Origin: Maylandia zebra
Lineage: Eukaryota; Chordata; Actinopteri; Cichliformes; Cichlidae
Length of the DNA stretch: 64,000 nucleotides
Direction: 5' to 3'
Assembly (NCBI RefSeq): GCF_041146795.1
Contig: NC_135183.1
Location: 14,298,840-14,362,839 of the forward strand
The notes below the pieces were generated by a model. That model saw only the letters and a program-made list of their open reading frames with translations. It had not been told where the DNA came from and did no database searches. Positions 21,741 to 34,000 of this stretch are shown here, piece after piece; within the stretch, counting starts at the first letter, position 1; each line of letters begins with the position of its first letter. The translations under genes and the position numbers were made by a program.

Positions 21741-21969
21741 GTCCGACACTTCCTACTGTCAGGTTTCCGACAAAGGGGCGGAGACAGTCAGGGTTAGTTG
21801 TAGTAAACCTGCTAGGGGGCAGGTTAGCTTCACGGAGTGTGTCGTCATAGTGACTCACTGAGGCTTCATCTGAACTCGCTTTGTGAAACCGAAAACCCAG
21901 AGTTTTCGTTAACTCAGGGTATACTTACTCAGTTTTTCCACTAAACCGGCTTCCTGAAACAGGGCCCTG

Positions 21970-22179
21970 ATTGAAGTTCAGATTACAGTTTTCGGCTGTA
22001 TTGACTAGAGTTGACATCTCATTTAAAGCAGTTAGAACATCCTGTGGCATCTCAGCTTGGCCTAACAATGACCTAAACAGTGTAATTTCCTGGTTCACAA
22101 CAAACTGCTAATAGTTCACATCTACTGGTGGACACTGTGTTGCATTGGTAAGTTTATCCAGTAGTCTTTGGCTAAGTTC
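21970..22179 (-). pseudogene. unassigned coding-like relic beside Harbinger copy 2
   Basis: Reading minus, about 70 codons are open with a single TAG. The second part reads FVVNQEITLFRSLLGQAEMP, then QDVLTALNEMSTLVNTAEN, and ends at CAG where Harbinger copy 2 begins. Closing the insertion would put CAG next to GTGCCA, which could be a splice donor. It resembles an amphipathic helical protein segment; I do not recognise the family. Confidence 0.35.
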
Positions 22180-22199
22180 ATTTTAATTGCTCCTGGAAC

Positions 22200-24320
22200 A
22201 AACAGCGGTTATTTAACACTACTGTATTAGCTTAATTTAATGATGACATTACAGACACATATATCGGGCAGCATAAAGGGTGGACTTAAAGATACTGTTC
22301 ACATTAATGTCAACATTGGATACTCTGCCATTGTTTATTAAAAGTGTAATATCTAACAATATCACTCGAGGTTACCCTCAAATATCTCTCACCCTCAGTC
22401 TCCTCCCTTCCTCCTATATTAGTGTAAGTGTGACAAACAATGTATGAAATTCGTAACAAGTAATCATAAAATAGCATTAATATATGTGTGCGTGTGACAG
22501 ACTTCTTGACACTGAATATGAGAATGAGCATGTGAAAGGAAAACAATTTATTCCAGCAACAGGGAATACTGTGATTTGATTGTTTGGTAGGTATATAAAA
22601 TCCCCCACATTAAAACGCCTTTACACTTTGCAACATCTTTGATGTTACACAAAATCATGGTCAAAAGTCTGAAAATGCATTAAAAATGACCTGAAACTAA
22701 AAAAAATAGATTTGAAATAAAAAAGAAAATGAAGCAGAAAAATTGTGAAACTAAATAAATGCAAGAAAACAATTTATTCAAAGTAAAATAATTCATGTTT
22801 TCAACACATTTTTATTTTATTTTATTTTTTTAATTTTTTAAACTTCAAAACTTAGAATTTCTGTGTGAAATCGCTTGTTTAAATAAGTTTTAACCCTGAT
22901 TTAGCTCTCTAGTTAGCTAGCCAGTTAGAGGAACTCAAAACTCCTCCTCATATGACGATAATTTTCTAAAAACATCACATGCCTTCAGAAATACGTATTT
23001 TCATTTTTTTTTTTTTACAATTTCACTTTTCTATGATGTTTTTTCATTACATTAAGCTAAACTACTAAGGGATACTTACTGTAGGGTCTTACAGTATTTC
23101 AAGCCAGACAGCCTCCCTCTTTGTGTCCTTTGTCAGAGTGGCATGAAGAAAGACCGCCCCTTTCCCGCTACTAATATGTCATGTTCCTGGGCAAGATTTG
23201 ATTATTTTTCCAGCTTGTCTGTTTAAGCTTCTTTTAGTTTAATTTATTACCTATTCTTCCAAATTTAGTATACCATACACACCTTGGCCCACATTAAATC
23301 ATAAAATATATGATTTGATAAAAATTAAAAGTGTAGGACTGTGAAAAAAACAATAATTGGATATTTACATTCATTCAGTTTATATTGTTAGAATATAATA
23401 GTTAACATACACTTAAACACAAACACATTAATCCTGAACTGCTTGTTTTAGATCCTGCTTTTGCTGGATTTTGAAAATAACACAAAAACAGTGCACATTT
23501 TTAAATATTTAGTGTTTTACACATTATATTAGAATTAAAAAATGTTTAACTTATTCTTTCTAAGAGTGGACCAGAGCTTTTTCAGTAATTTTACACATTT
23601 ATTTCTTACAATTCAAGTCCAAAAAGACGTGGTCACAGAGTTCTTTCTTTCTCACAGCAACTTTTTCTTTATCATGTAGAAAAGCAGTTAAAGATGTGAC
23701 TTCTTTACACTAACAGAAAAAAGGGTGTCACTGGTCCACTTAAGATCAAAGTGGCTTTATGTGGCCTGTAATCAGTTTGATACCCCTGATCTGCTTCAGT
23801 CTTTGTCGATGTGCACATTTTGTAAACTGTCTGTGAGAAGCTGAGGACAGTACTGCTTGAAATCCACCGTGCAGCTGCTCACTTCTTTTTTTGCATCATG
23901 AGCCCGTGCCAGCTTGGAGATGTTCGCTGATCACTCTGCATTCCTTTACACATAACTGTTATGATCTCATTTCAGAAGGTGTCATACTGTTCCAGATCAT
24001 TTTCCAGTAACTTCATTTGATTGTCTCAGCCGCAGAGGATAACAAGAAACAAATACAAAAGCTCTTAAAAAAAATTATTCAACCTTTTCAAAATTAAACC
24101 TTTTATGTAAAACACAATTAAATGAATGAACAAAAAACAAATGCAAACTGCAAAATTTGGGTAAGAGTCAGCAACATTAATGGAACAATATTACAATCAA
24201 TAAAGTTCTTTTTCAGGTCATGTATGTTCTTGTTACTGTTATAACAATATCTGAATCAATAATAATTTATTATTAGTTTCGTTGCAAACATTTAGACTGC
24301 CAGCATAGTAAATGTTCTTT
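22200..24320. other. no gene; AT-rich intergenic downstream of IFIT
   Basis: Long AT-rich stretch with homopolymer T and A runs (for example 22,808-22,845 and 23,005-23,018). It may include IFIT 3' flank. No coding signature seen on either strand. Confidence 0.5.
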
Positions 24321-24323
24321 ATC

Positions 24324-24329
24324 TTTATT
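24324..24329 (-). terminator. polyadenylation signal for the IFIT gene
   Basis: AATAAA on the minus strand, 33 bases after the IFIT stop codon. Further AT-rich candidates lie beyond it, so longer 3' ends are possible. Confidence 0.45.
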
Positions 24330-24361
24330 CTCTTTCTTCTTCGTAACTTTAGTGTGAGCTC

Positions 24362-25803
24362 TTACTGTTGCAGCTTGATTAGAAATTCCTCTATTTCTCT
24401 GCTACCATATTTTTTAGTGTATTTCTCCAGCATTGTAATGCTGTTTTCACGATGGAAGGATTGGTGTGGTATCACTGCTGCCTTCTTGTGATATTCTATT
24501 GAATTTTGTCTATCAATCAACTTTCCGTTAAAATATAAATGTTTTGCATATTTGTTGTAAAGCATTTGTTGCTCCTTATATTCCAGGTCACTTTCTAGCA
24601 GTTCATTGTATATCTGGTCAGCTTTGTCTTGCTTATTTACCTTTACATACATGTCTGCAAGAGTTATTTTCATGTTAAGTGAAGAATGAGGGTAAAGCGA
24701 AATCACCTCCTTACAGAGACTGATGGCTTTGTCAATCATGCTGTGCTCGAGCAGATTGGTCCTTGTCTGCCTGGAAAAGATCCTACTTCTGTAGCAGTTC
24801 GCAGCACACCACTTCAGGTAACGTTCATCTGGATGTCTTTCCAGAGCTTCTTCTATCAAATCAATAGCTTCATGTACAGATAAATATTTACTGTAAAGCA
24901 TAAGTACCGGATTGATACCACTGTAGCTGCTAACTGGCTTTTTTAAAACTCTTCTGGCCAATGTGCATACTTCATCTTTCATTTTTGTTCCTTTTTGAGG
25001 ACATGCATCAAGGTAAAGAGCAGCAAGGTACAAGTTCTCTGGATCGTGTTCTTTGGCGATTCTCATTTTTTCCACAATGGCATGGTCGCTATTGTTATGA
25101 GCATTCACTAATGCTAACACATAGCTGGTCCGCCATGCCACCATGTCAGGCTGCATCCTGATGGCTCTCTGGAAGTAATCTATAGCCAGCAGCTTTTTTT
25201 CTTTGTTGAACTTCATCAGGGTCCAGGCTTTTTCTGCAGAGATCTCTGGATGGAGTTCATCCTGGGATGGAGATGGGTATTCATTCATCAGTGCATTAAT
25301 TTTTGACAGGTAATTCTGACTTTGTACTTGTTCTCCCTGTTGGTTGTGTAGCCAAGCCAGGTTCCCATAGTTCACTACCAGCCAGGGACCCTCATCTGAT
25401 ACTGTGTTTCTCATCTGACGGAAGGCTTCTGTGGCTCTGCTGAAAAAACGCAGGGCATCTTCACTGAAGCCCAGCTCGTAGTGAATGAACCCCTGCAAGT
25501 TATAAATGTGACCCAACCAGCTGTACCCCTCTTCGGTGCCAATGTCCTCCAAATTGTACTTGAGACGGAAAATTGTGGACCTGCTACAGTCCAGATTCCA
25601 GTTGAAGTGGCACTGCAGAGCCTCCAGTTTGGACTCCAACGTTGACTGACTCTGAGAAGAACTATGGGGATTCAAAATTAAAACAAATGCACATTCAAGA
25701 AATATAATGTTCTCTAAATATTCAAATCACATACGCCCCCCTCCCCCCCAAAAAAAACAAAAAACAAAACAAAACAAAACAGAAAAGCTGCTACTCACCT
25801 CAT
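24362..25803 (-). CDS. ifit: interferon-induced protein with tetratricopeptide repeats (IFIT family)
   Basis: Two coding exons: 25,803-25,799 (ATGAG, then GTGAGT) and 25,661-24,362, giving 434 residues. The large exon has open frame upstream of the acceptor but no ATG there, so the five-base first exon supplies the start (MSSSQSQSTLESKLEALQCH). This split start is characteristic of IFIT genes. The protein is almost wholly alpha-helical TPRs: GYSWLGHIYNLQGFIHYELG with SEDALRFFSRATEAF (about 48-84), VVNYGNLAWLHNQQGE (97-112), AEKAWTLMKF with LLAIDYFQRAIRMQPDM (144-175), and further repeats to the end (DKADQIYNELLESD). It is slightly shorter than mammalian IFIT1. Family role: cytosolic interferon-induced antiviral effectors, several of which bind non-self RNA 5' ends. 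The paralogue cannot be assigned. The frame is intact. The upstream region has GAAA-type motifs (minus strand, about 25,842-25,862) but no clean ISRE. Confidence 0.92.
25799..25803 (-). other. IFIT first coding exon and splice donor
   Basis: On the minus strand the sequence GAAG ATGAG|GTGAGTAG gives a start codon, two more coding bases and a consensus donor. Joining to the acceptor CCCCATAG|TTCTTC yields ATG AGT TCT in phase 2. Confidence 0.85.
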
Positions 25804-27750
25804 CTTCTAACTCAGTTGCTTTCTAAATAGCACTGGTGTCCTTTCTTTGGACTGTTTCTTTGGGTGTGGCACCATAAAAGTCAGTCATGTTTAACTTCTG
25901 TACTGTTGTAAATGATGAACTTTGAACTTAGTGAACTATTACTTCTCATGAAAAAATACCGCCACGTGTATGTTTAATTAGGTTAGCAAGATAGGTTAGC
26001 AAATGATTAATTTTGGGTGTTACCCAAAGTATTAGTCAGGAAACTGAAGTGTTGATTGCATACTTTTTTGATTTCTTTACCTGACGTAAGATATTTTAAG
26101 CCATCAAAAGGCAAAAATCTAGGTGAGGTCATACTAGATGATGTCTAAACTGAATTCCTCTTGAAATTATTTTTCAAAGTCATTCCATTCAAAGTGCAGT
26201 GTAAATAAATGAAGTTCACACAGTTAAAGGCTGAGCCCTACCCAATCAACTCTATCAAATGTTTTTTCTACATTTAGAAACAATACTGTGGTTTCAGTGT
26301 TTTTACTGTGTCTATCAAATTAAGTAATCTATGTTTATTCATTCATCTATGTTTATTATTGGGCATACTTTTCAGGGCTTCCAGATGAGTCTTTAATGGC
26401 ACATATAGTCATTTTTTAATTTATTTTGACTGGTTAGCTAGAAATTGTCCTAATTTGTTACCATGTTCTTGGAAGGCATCCCTTCTATGTATGGAAATAG
26501 GGTGTTGGGCCACCCATCACCGGTCATTCGGTACCTTTATGTACGAGCTTGGATTATAATGCCAGCAGTCAGACTTATTTCCAGTAGGTGGTTATAAACT
26601 GCAGCAGTAGTGGGATTAAGAAGCCATTTTTATTTAATCTTGTTGTCTCTTTTTTATTGGTTAGGAGCATAGATAATAAAAATTGTCTTTCTTTGCCTTT
26701 TATTTTCAGTTAGGGAAGACGAGGGAACTTAAACCTTTGTTTGCTGTTTTGGCATTGTCCCAAATAAACTAGTGCCAGGCATTTCAGTTGTTCTGTGAAG
26801 CTGGCCTTTTCTTATGAGTTGTTGGAGTGGGGAGTTGCACCTCATCTCATTTTTTTAATTTTCTGTTTCTCAACATATATATATATTTTATTATATTTTA
26901 TATATACATGAGTGTTACTTTATGTGCAATTTGGAGTTTTTTCTATGTACAATATTTAGGATTCCATTGCCAGTAGTGATGTGCCGCTGTTATCTGTATA
27001 TGACTAAAAACACTTGAAATGTATTCAAATGAAAGTCTGTCTCTGCAGTAGTCATCATTTTGCACATGGATGTTTAGCTTTAAAATATGTGACCTCTCTA
27101 AACATTAGCAACTAAGAAAACTTGGCAAAAGGTGGCCTGGTAAATAATAAGTAAATAAATTTTTTTTTTCTCCTATCCAATTTGGGGTCATAGGGGGCTG
27201 GAGCCCATCCTGGCTGTCAGAGTACACCCTGGCCGGGTCTAGAGTCTGTCAATGGTCTAACATGGACAGACAGCCATCATGCTTACATCCACACCTACAG
27301 CCAATCTAGAATCACCAGCTGGAGTTCCTGGAGAGATCGTGCAAGCTCAACACAGAAAGATTGTAAAAGCTGCAGTGCTATTTTGTTGTTGTTGTTATTG
27401 TTGTGACATTTCAACTTGAAATACACAATGCTATTGCTCCCATTAAGTCCTTCTAAGTTTTAAAATACGAAGGAAAGCGGGCTCTTACTTACCTTACTTA
27501 CTTTAAAACAAACAAACAAATTAACGTCAATCATAAGCGTTAACTCGAATAACAACCAGTAGAGGGCAGAAATACACCAATGTCTTTTCTGCCTATTTAA
27601 AAAACGAAGAAGGAAGAGGACCTCTGTGACGTATTTTGCTCTGCGACAGAAACTCTGTGTATGTTGCGGTTTAAAGCTACTTTTCTAGAAGCAGCTGCTT
27701 ACTATGGAATATAAATGACACTACAAGACTTACTGATGACTCCGTGATTA
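25804..27750. other. intergenic region between divergent IFIT and pomgnt1
   Basis: About 2 kb separates the two start regions, which are transcribed away from each other. The minus strand at about 25,842-25,862 carries two GAAA-containing blocks (AAAGAAACAG and CAAAGAAAGG), a weak interferon-response-like feature only. An interspersed repeat sits at 27,170-27,350. Nothing coding recognised. Confidence 0.45.
27170..27350 (+). repeat. fish interspersed repeat (LINE 3'-end type)
   Basis: Contains GGGGGCTGGAGCCCATCCTG, GTACACCCTGGCCGGGTCTA and CACACCTACAGCCAATCTAG, a motif set that recurs across teleost genomes as the tail of a non-LTR repeat. Class assigned from memory of the motif, not by search. 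Confidence 0.5.
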
Positions 27751-27879
27751 ATGATGTTCATACGCAAACAGAAAAGAGGCGGCTGGAGCATGTTAAAGCC
27801 CCGTACAGTCACATGGCAGTTTGGTGTCGTCGGCTAAACTTGGTGACTATTTGTGCACAGTGCCTTTTTATTCGCGTCT

Positions 27880-28014
27880 CTTGTTTAGCTCAGATGAGCA
27901 TGTAAGAGTCAGCCGTGTTTTGGTGGTGTGGAGTTGTTCATGTCCCGGTTGCAGAAAGTGGAGGAGAGCAGGCGGAGGGCGTGAGCTGTGTCCAGGCGGC
28001 TGTCGGTGTCCGGG
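27880..28014 (+). promoter_or_regulatory. CpG-richer 5' UTR/promoter-proximal region of pomgnt1
   Basis: GC content and CpGs rise locally (for example GGCGGAGGGCGTGAG and GGCGGCTGTCGGTGTCCGGG) just before the start ATG at 28,015. No TATA box seen. The transcription start cannot be placed and a separate 5' non-coding exon is possible. Confidence 0.4.
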
Positions 28015-31000
28015 ATGGAGACCTGGACCCCCAATCCCCGAGCTAAGCCCTTCATCCCCCGTCAACAGAGGAGTCTCTATCTCACCTGGAAATACAAATT
28101 GACCAACAAGAGGACGATTCGCCGGTTCTGTCAGGTAAATACTGATAGAGCTCAGCAAAAGAGTGATGTTGCTGCTGTAAATCAGTAAAGTAAACGTATT
28201 GTCCTGGAGAATTGTTCTGTTTTCTCGCTTATTTTGCATTTAACAAGCCACATTAGCTCATATTTAAAGGTTTCATATTGCCAAAAAGTTTTGGTAAACG
28301 AAATGTCAGGTGCTCTTTCAAAGTAAAGGCTGCAAGACATATCCTGGCTTGATTATATCAGTGCCCGTTCCTAGATGCACTCACTGGGCACTTTGAAGGT
28401 TACACGTTACTCGTACTGGGTTGGACCCCTATTTTCCTTAATTTTTCATGGCATAGATCCAACAAGATGCTGGAAACACTCAGTGATTTTGATTTATATT
28501 GACATGATGGCATCACACAGCTGCTGCAGATTTGTTGGTTGCACGTTCATCTCAATCTCCCATTCCACTGCATCCCAAAGCAATCCACTGGATTGAAATC
28601 TGGTAACTGTGGAGGCCATTTGAGTACATTGAGATTATTGTCATGTTCAAGAAACTAGTTTGAGTTGATTTAAGCTTTGTAACATGGTTTGTTGTCCTGT
28701 AAACAGACGTCAGAATAAGCACACAGTAGTCATAGAGGGAGGGATGTGGTCCGCAATAATACTTGTTGGGTGTCGCATTTAAATGACAGTAAAATAAATA
28801 CCATCTGAATCTCACAACAGAAATCAAGACTCATTAGTGCCAGTAGATCAGCAATTAAGTGAACCATTTGTAGAGTTTAATAATATCAAAATTAACTAAC
28901 TACAGACATCAAGATGAACACTGATACTTTTTTTTTTTTTTTTATCCTACAGGCCAGTGCCGTGTTGTTTCTGCTGATAACCGTCATAGTCAACATTAAA
29001 CTCATCCTGGATACAAGAAGAGTTGCCAGTGAAGATGCAGCAGCCCAAGAATATGGTGAGAAACATGTTCACATGTCATTTTACTTATACTTAGTACACT
29101 CAGGTTTAAGTGAGTGTATGTATAAATTTGAGCCTGTATGTACGATTTTGACCCTGTGTGGATTGGTGAAAATCCTAAATGAATTCACACTAATGCGTCT
29201 AATTCTAAGACTTTAAAGATCTGTGCTGTATAATAACTCCGCAAAAAAAACTGCTACAAGCAACTCATTACCATGACATTCTACCCAGAGTGTAGAATGT
29301 CGAGTGACCACAGCTTTAGCTTTGAGTTGTAGCAGACTTTTGTGATTAGTAGTATTTCGGCCTGATAGATGGATGTCTCATCCTTTGACATGTTAACTTG
29401 AACTTTTTATCTTGATTCGTGATTTCAGAGTAAACTTTAACTACAGTCTTTCACCCATCAGTATACTTGGACAGACGCTGCGATTTTGTCATGGATTTAA
29501 ATTCAGTTTTATTTATATAGTTTCCTCAAGGTGACTCTATAAAATATCTCATCTACAATATATGTGTACAGTATACAGTACAGTCTATAGTCCCCAAATG
29601 TCTAACTCTGTGACTCTCTGGACAGTAATGCAGCTTTCAGTCAATTCCTCTGAAACGTTTACTGTATGTTAATGTAACAGTCAGTATTTAAATATGTACA
29701 AAATCAGTTTAATAGAAGAGTTGAGGGTTGATCTGTCTGTTGCTATCTGACATATTCACTAGGGGTGCAACGATACACAAAATTCACGGTTCGGTTCAGT
29801 TCGATACTTTGGTGTCACGGTTCGATATTTTTTCGATACAAAAAAATGTTCATGCCTTTTTTAATTTGTAATTTATTAAGATTATAAATATTTCTTTTAA
29901 CTCAAAAATACAGTTTTTAAATGAGATGTTGCTGAAACAACAAAATAATAAAAGAATAAAGGAGTTTGGAAACGAGTTTATTTCAGAGAAATGTCCTTTT
30001 CCAAAATAAAAGCTATGCTATACCCTTCTTCTGGGGTAAATTCTCACGAGCATATTGAACATATCAGGTCCCCATAAAATGAACCACTCTCTGATGGACC
30101 TCACCTCACACACATCTTCTGGAGTGCTAGCACTTAGCTGCATATACAACAAAAACAACTTAAATAAAAATGTATTGCACAGAAAGGCCTTCCTAAATAT
30201 ATTTTTAAACATTTGAAATGTTCTAAAAACAAGGTATCAACCACATACAGTTCTGCATTGTTTGGGAATCCCTGACGGTATTTTCTATTCTTGGCATAAT
30301 ATAAAACAACCACACCCAATCCCTGACATGAAAAATTTTTTTAGAACCATGTTCTATAGTGTACAGAAAACGCATGAAAACTTAAATCTGGTAAAGCTAT
30401 ACTTCACATATTTCTGTTGTGCAGACTTGGCACCATGTAAAACAAACAAACAAAAAAAACCCCACCATGTAAAGAATAAAAAATAAATACAAATAAAAGC
30501 TATTCTATACCCTTCTTCTGGGGTATATTCTCAGCAGCATATATAACAAATCAGGTACCCATAAAATGAATCACTCTTTAATGGACCTCCCCTAACACTC
30601 ATCTTCTGGAATGCTAGCACTTAGCTGCTTATACAGCATAAACAACTTAAATAAACGGTCCTGTTAAATACAAACCAAAACATAGTTTACTCAATTTCCA
30701 TGTTCTTCTTCAGAAAAATTAGGATGTCCACATGTTCTGCTGACAGTACAGATCTGCTTGCTGTGACAATGTCACCTGCTGTGGAAAACACCCTCTCACT
30801 TGGGACAGAGGTTCCAGGTACAACCAAGTAACACTGTGCCAACTTGGAAAGATGAGGGTACAAGCTGTGATGTTCCTTCCACCATCTCGGTGGGTTATCA
30901 TCTGTGGGAATGCAGTCTGCTAACCTGTACAAGTTAATTTCCTCCTCTGCCACTTCGGCTGCAGACCTGGTCCTTGGCTCTTGTGACATGAACAGTTCTC

Positions 31001-34000
31001 CAAACAACTCCTTCATGGCCGACTTTTTCTCTGGTGGAAATGCTGATGGTGAATCTGAAGAGTTTGCTGCTTGAGTCTCTGCGGAGGTCGCAGTTTCTGT
31101 GGTGCCTGCAGCTTGGTCCTGAGGAAATATAAACAACCAAACTGTTAATTGTATTTGTTTAAATAATATTTATAAATCAAGCAGTAGCTAAATAAAATTT
31201 CAAAAATAAAAAAAAGAACACCTACTTGTTCAATGCTCAAGACAAGTTCTGTGGTGAGTGCTCCATAGACTCTCAGCTGAGTGACATTATCCAAGTGTCG
31301 CAGGGACTTGAATCGAGGATCTAAAGCTGTGCACTTGTATAGGTAATTCTGAAGGGCAGGATCAGCGTATCTCTTCTCCAGGTCCTCCCTGATGTTTTTT
31401 TTTTTTTACATCTCTCACTGCTGGGCTGTCATCACCAGACTGCGCCATAGAGTTCAGGATGTTCATTTTAAGTGGCAGGATCATGGATGCTGTTGGAGAT
31501 GACGCTTCACACATCATGACTGTCACAGTTTTTAGGGTTTTCATGACTGTAACAAGATTTTCAGCCAGTGCATGTTCTTCCTGAGTTAGATTCTGAATGT
31601 TCTTCATACTCTTCTTCACAGTATTGTCGGCCATAGCAGCATACACTGCAGCTTGCTGTTCAAGGTATCTTTCCATCATATCATGAGAGGAGTTCCACCT
31701 AGTTGGAACATCTTGAATCAGTTTTTTCCACTAAGCTGCAGCAGTTGCTGTTTTTTCTTAAACACATTGCATCCTGTTGTGCTTCTGTGAAAGAAGGAGA
31801 CAATTCTTCTCATCTTTGCTAGGAGATGGGGAAACCTTCTGCACTGCCATTCCTTTCTGAGCAGTTATATTAATTGAATGTGCAAAACATCCGATTTGTG
31901 GCCCCAGTCCAGCAGCTGTGACGGCATTAACTATGTTCTTAGCATTGTCAGTAGTTACAGGTATTGTCACATTTGGTCGCACTAACTTCCAGTCTTCCAC
32001 AGCTTCAGAGAGACCTTTGGCTAAGTCGTCAGTGGCGTGACTTTCGACCAGACGTGTCTGCAAAACACAGTTTTTCATCTGCCATTCCGGATCAATGTAA
32101 TGTGCGGTGACAGTGAGGTAGCTCTTGACGTCCAGCCGTCTGAGGTCAGAGCAACAGCGGGTGCTGCTGACACTGCCGTCTCTAATTTTGCTTTTGTCTC
32201 CTTGTACAAAGCAGGAACTGCGATATCGGTGAAATAGGTTCGTGAAGGAATACTGTAACGGGGCTCAAGTACTCTCAGCATTTCCTGAAACCCGGTGTTT
32301 TCTACAACAGAAAAGGGTCGCATGTCGACAGCAATAAAAGTAGCAATTGCCCTGTCGATTTCTTTTGCCCTCTTAGAATCATGCGCTAACGGCTGTCTAA
32401 ATGACTCTGGCAAAGTGTGTAGCATGTGTGTTTGTTGTTGTTTTTGGCTGCCTTCACTCGTCTTTGCACTAGGGTGATGTCGGCGTAAATGTGCATTCAT
32501 ATTTGTTGTTGCCACCGATGTAATTAACCATGGCGTGGCACATCCGACATACTGTTGTAGTTTTGTGCACAACGCGCTTACCATCAGGGTGATACTTCAC
32601 ACGAAAGCCAAAAAAGTTCCAAACGCCAGATTTCAATGACAGTGGAGGAGGTTCAACTTCGGGAGGCATTAAGGCAGTTGCCATGTTGCAATGAGCTTAG
32701 CTTCTGTCTCGCTAGCTTGATTGAATGCATGTGGGTGGCACTCAGTGGATCTGTGCTCGACAGTGCAGCCTAGGCGGAGTAGTCGAACGCAGATTCACTG
32801 AGCGCTCAACACACACAGCATCGTCAGAAGAAAAGTTGATAAAATAAATTAAAAAATTGTTCGATACACATGCGTACCGAACCGAAAGCACTGTATCGAA
32901 CGGTTCAATATTGATACGAGTATCGTTGCACCCCTAATATTCACCCATCACTCATTAACCTTCTGATACACGGTGTTCCATTAAAGTGTAGTTTTATTAT
33001 GAAGTGCATCATTTTGATCTTGATGTTTGTTTTTCTCTCTTTAGAGGATGTTATTCCTAACATGGAGACAGCACGCAGGCCGGCTAATGGACGCAAAGTC
33101 CTCGACATTGAGGTGTACTCCAGCCGCTCCAAGGTCTACGTGGCAGTAGATGGCACCACGGTGGGTGATTAACTGGTTAACTGGCTGATGCCTACTGACA
33201 GGTTACTTGAGACATCCTGCTTTAATACTCAAAGGGGCTTAGCTAATATAACAGACTCACACAACAACAGAGGGTTTGGTCTCACTAACTTTCCAGGTGC
33301 CTGAAGACAACAACAATCTTACTCAGACCAAGTAAGCTGCTGCTTGGGCCTCTCACCATCGCAGTTTTCAAGACAATCTATACATCCTAGACTAATCTTT
33401 CCTCCCACTAACCTTCATTTTGTTGTTAGGTTTTCAGTTGAATTCGATTTTGTCAAGGGAAATATTGGTAATGCAAGGTGTTTAGATTTTGGCTTTTTAA
33501 TGTCATTGAACTCATGTTCAAAATGGTAATAATCCTTTATAATGAATTTGGTTAATGATAGACACAAAGCGTCAGACTGTTTCTTCTGGCCGAGCATTCA
33601 CATGCCACATTTCTCACAGAATTATATTGTATTTAATAAATAATACCATGTACAGCAACAACAATACAAATTAGTCTCCAGTAAGTTTCTCATCACGTGG
33701 ATAACTTTACCATCTTAGACTGCCACTGGCAATGAAGTCAGTGTGTCAGACACTAATAAGATTAGTGTCTGACACACTTGGCTCAGTAAAAATATTGTTT
33801 TTCTTTATTTTACTTGTTCCTGCAGGTGCTGGAAGATGACATGCGAGAACAAGGCAGAGGGATCCATGTGATAGTTCTCAACCAAGCAACTGTGAGCATG
33901 TGCTGCTTATTCTTCATATCATGACGCATGTCTTTCCACTGGCAACTCATATGTAAATATAACAAACTGCAATTACTGTACATACTAGAGGTAGGAGGAA

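Larger units (their letters stand above)
18988..21966 (-). mobile_element. PIF/Harbinger element, copy 2 (near full length)
   Basis: A 2,979-bp element with terminal GGCCCTATTTCAGGAAGCCG and its inverted partner (one or two differences), flanked by CTG (18,985-18,987 and 21,967-21,969). It has two convergent genes, a Myb/SANT-like protein on the plus strand and a HARBI1-like transposase on the minus strand. Each has at least one frameshift, so it is probably not autonomous, but it preserves the architecture that copy 1 has lost. Confidence 0.9.
29760..32936 (-). mobile_element. 3.2-kb ZBED1-like hAT in pomgnt1 intron 2
   Basis: Termini TAGGGGTGCAACGATAC (left) and GTATCGTTGCACCCCTA (right) are 17-bp perfect inverted repeats. 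They are flanked by a perfect 8-bp duplication, ATATTCAC (29,752-29,759 and 32,937-32,944). It encodes a nearly full-length transposase antisense to pomgnt1. Confidence 0.95.

Noticed and set aside
24686..24883. Plus-strand frame inside IFIT
   Set aside because: Antisense shadow of the TPR coding exon.
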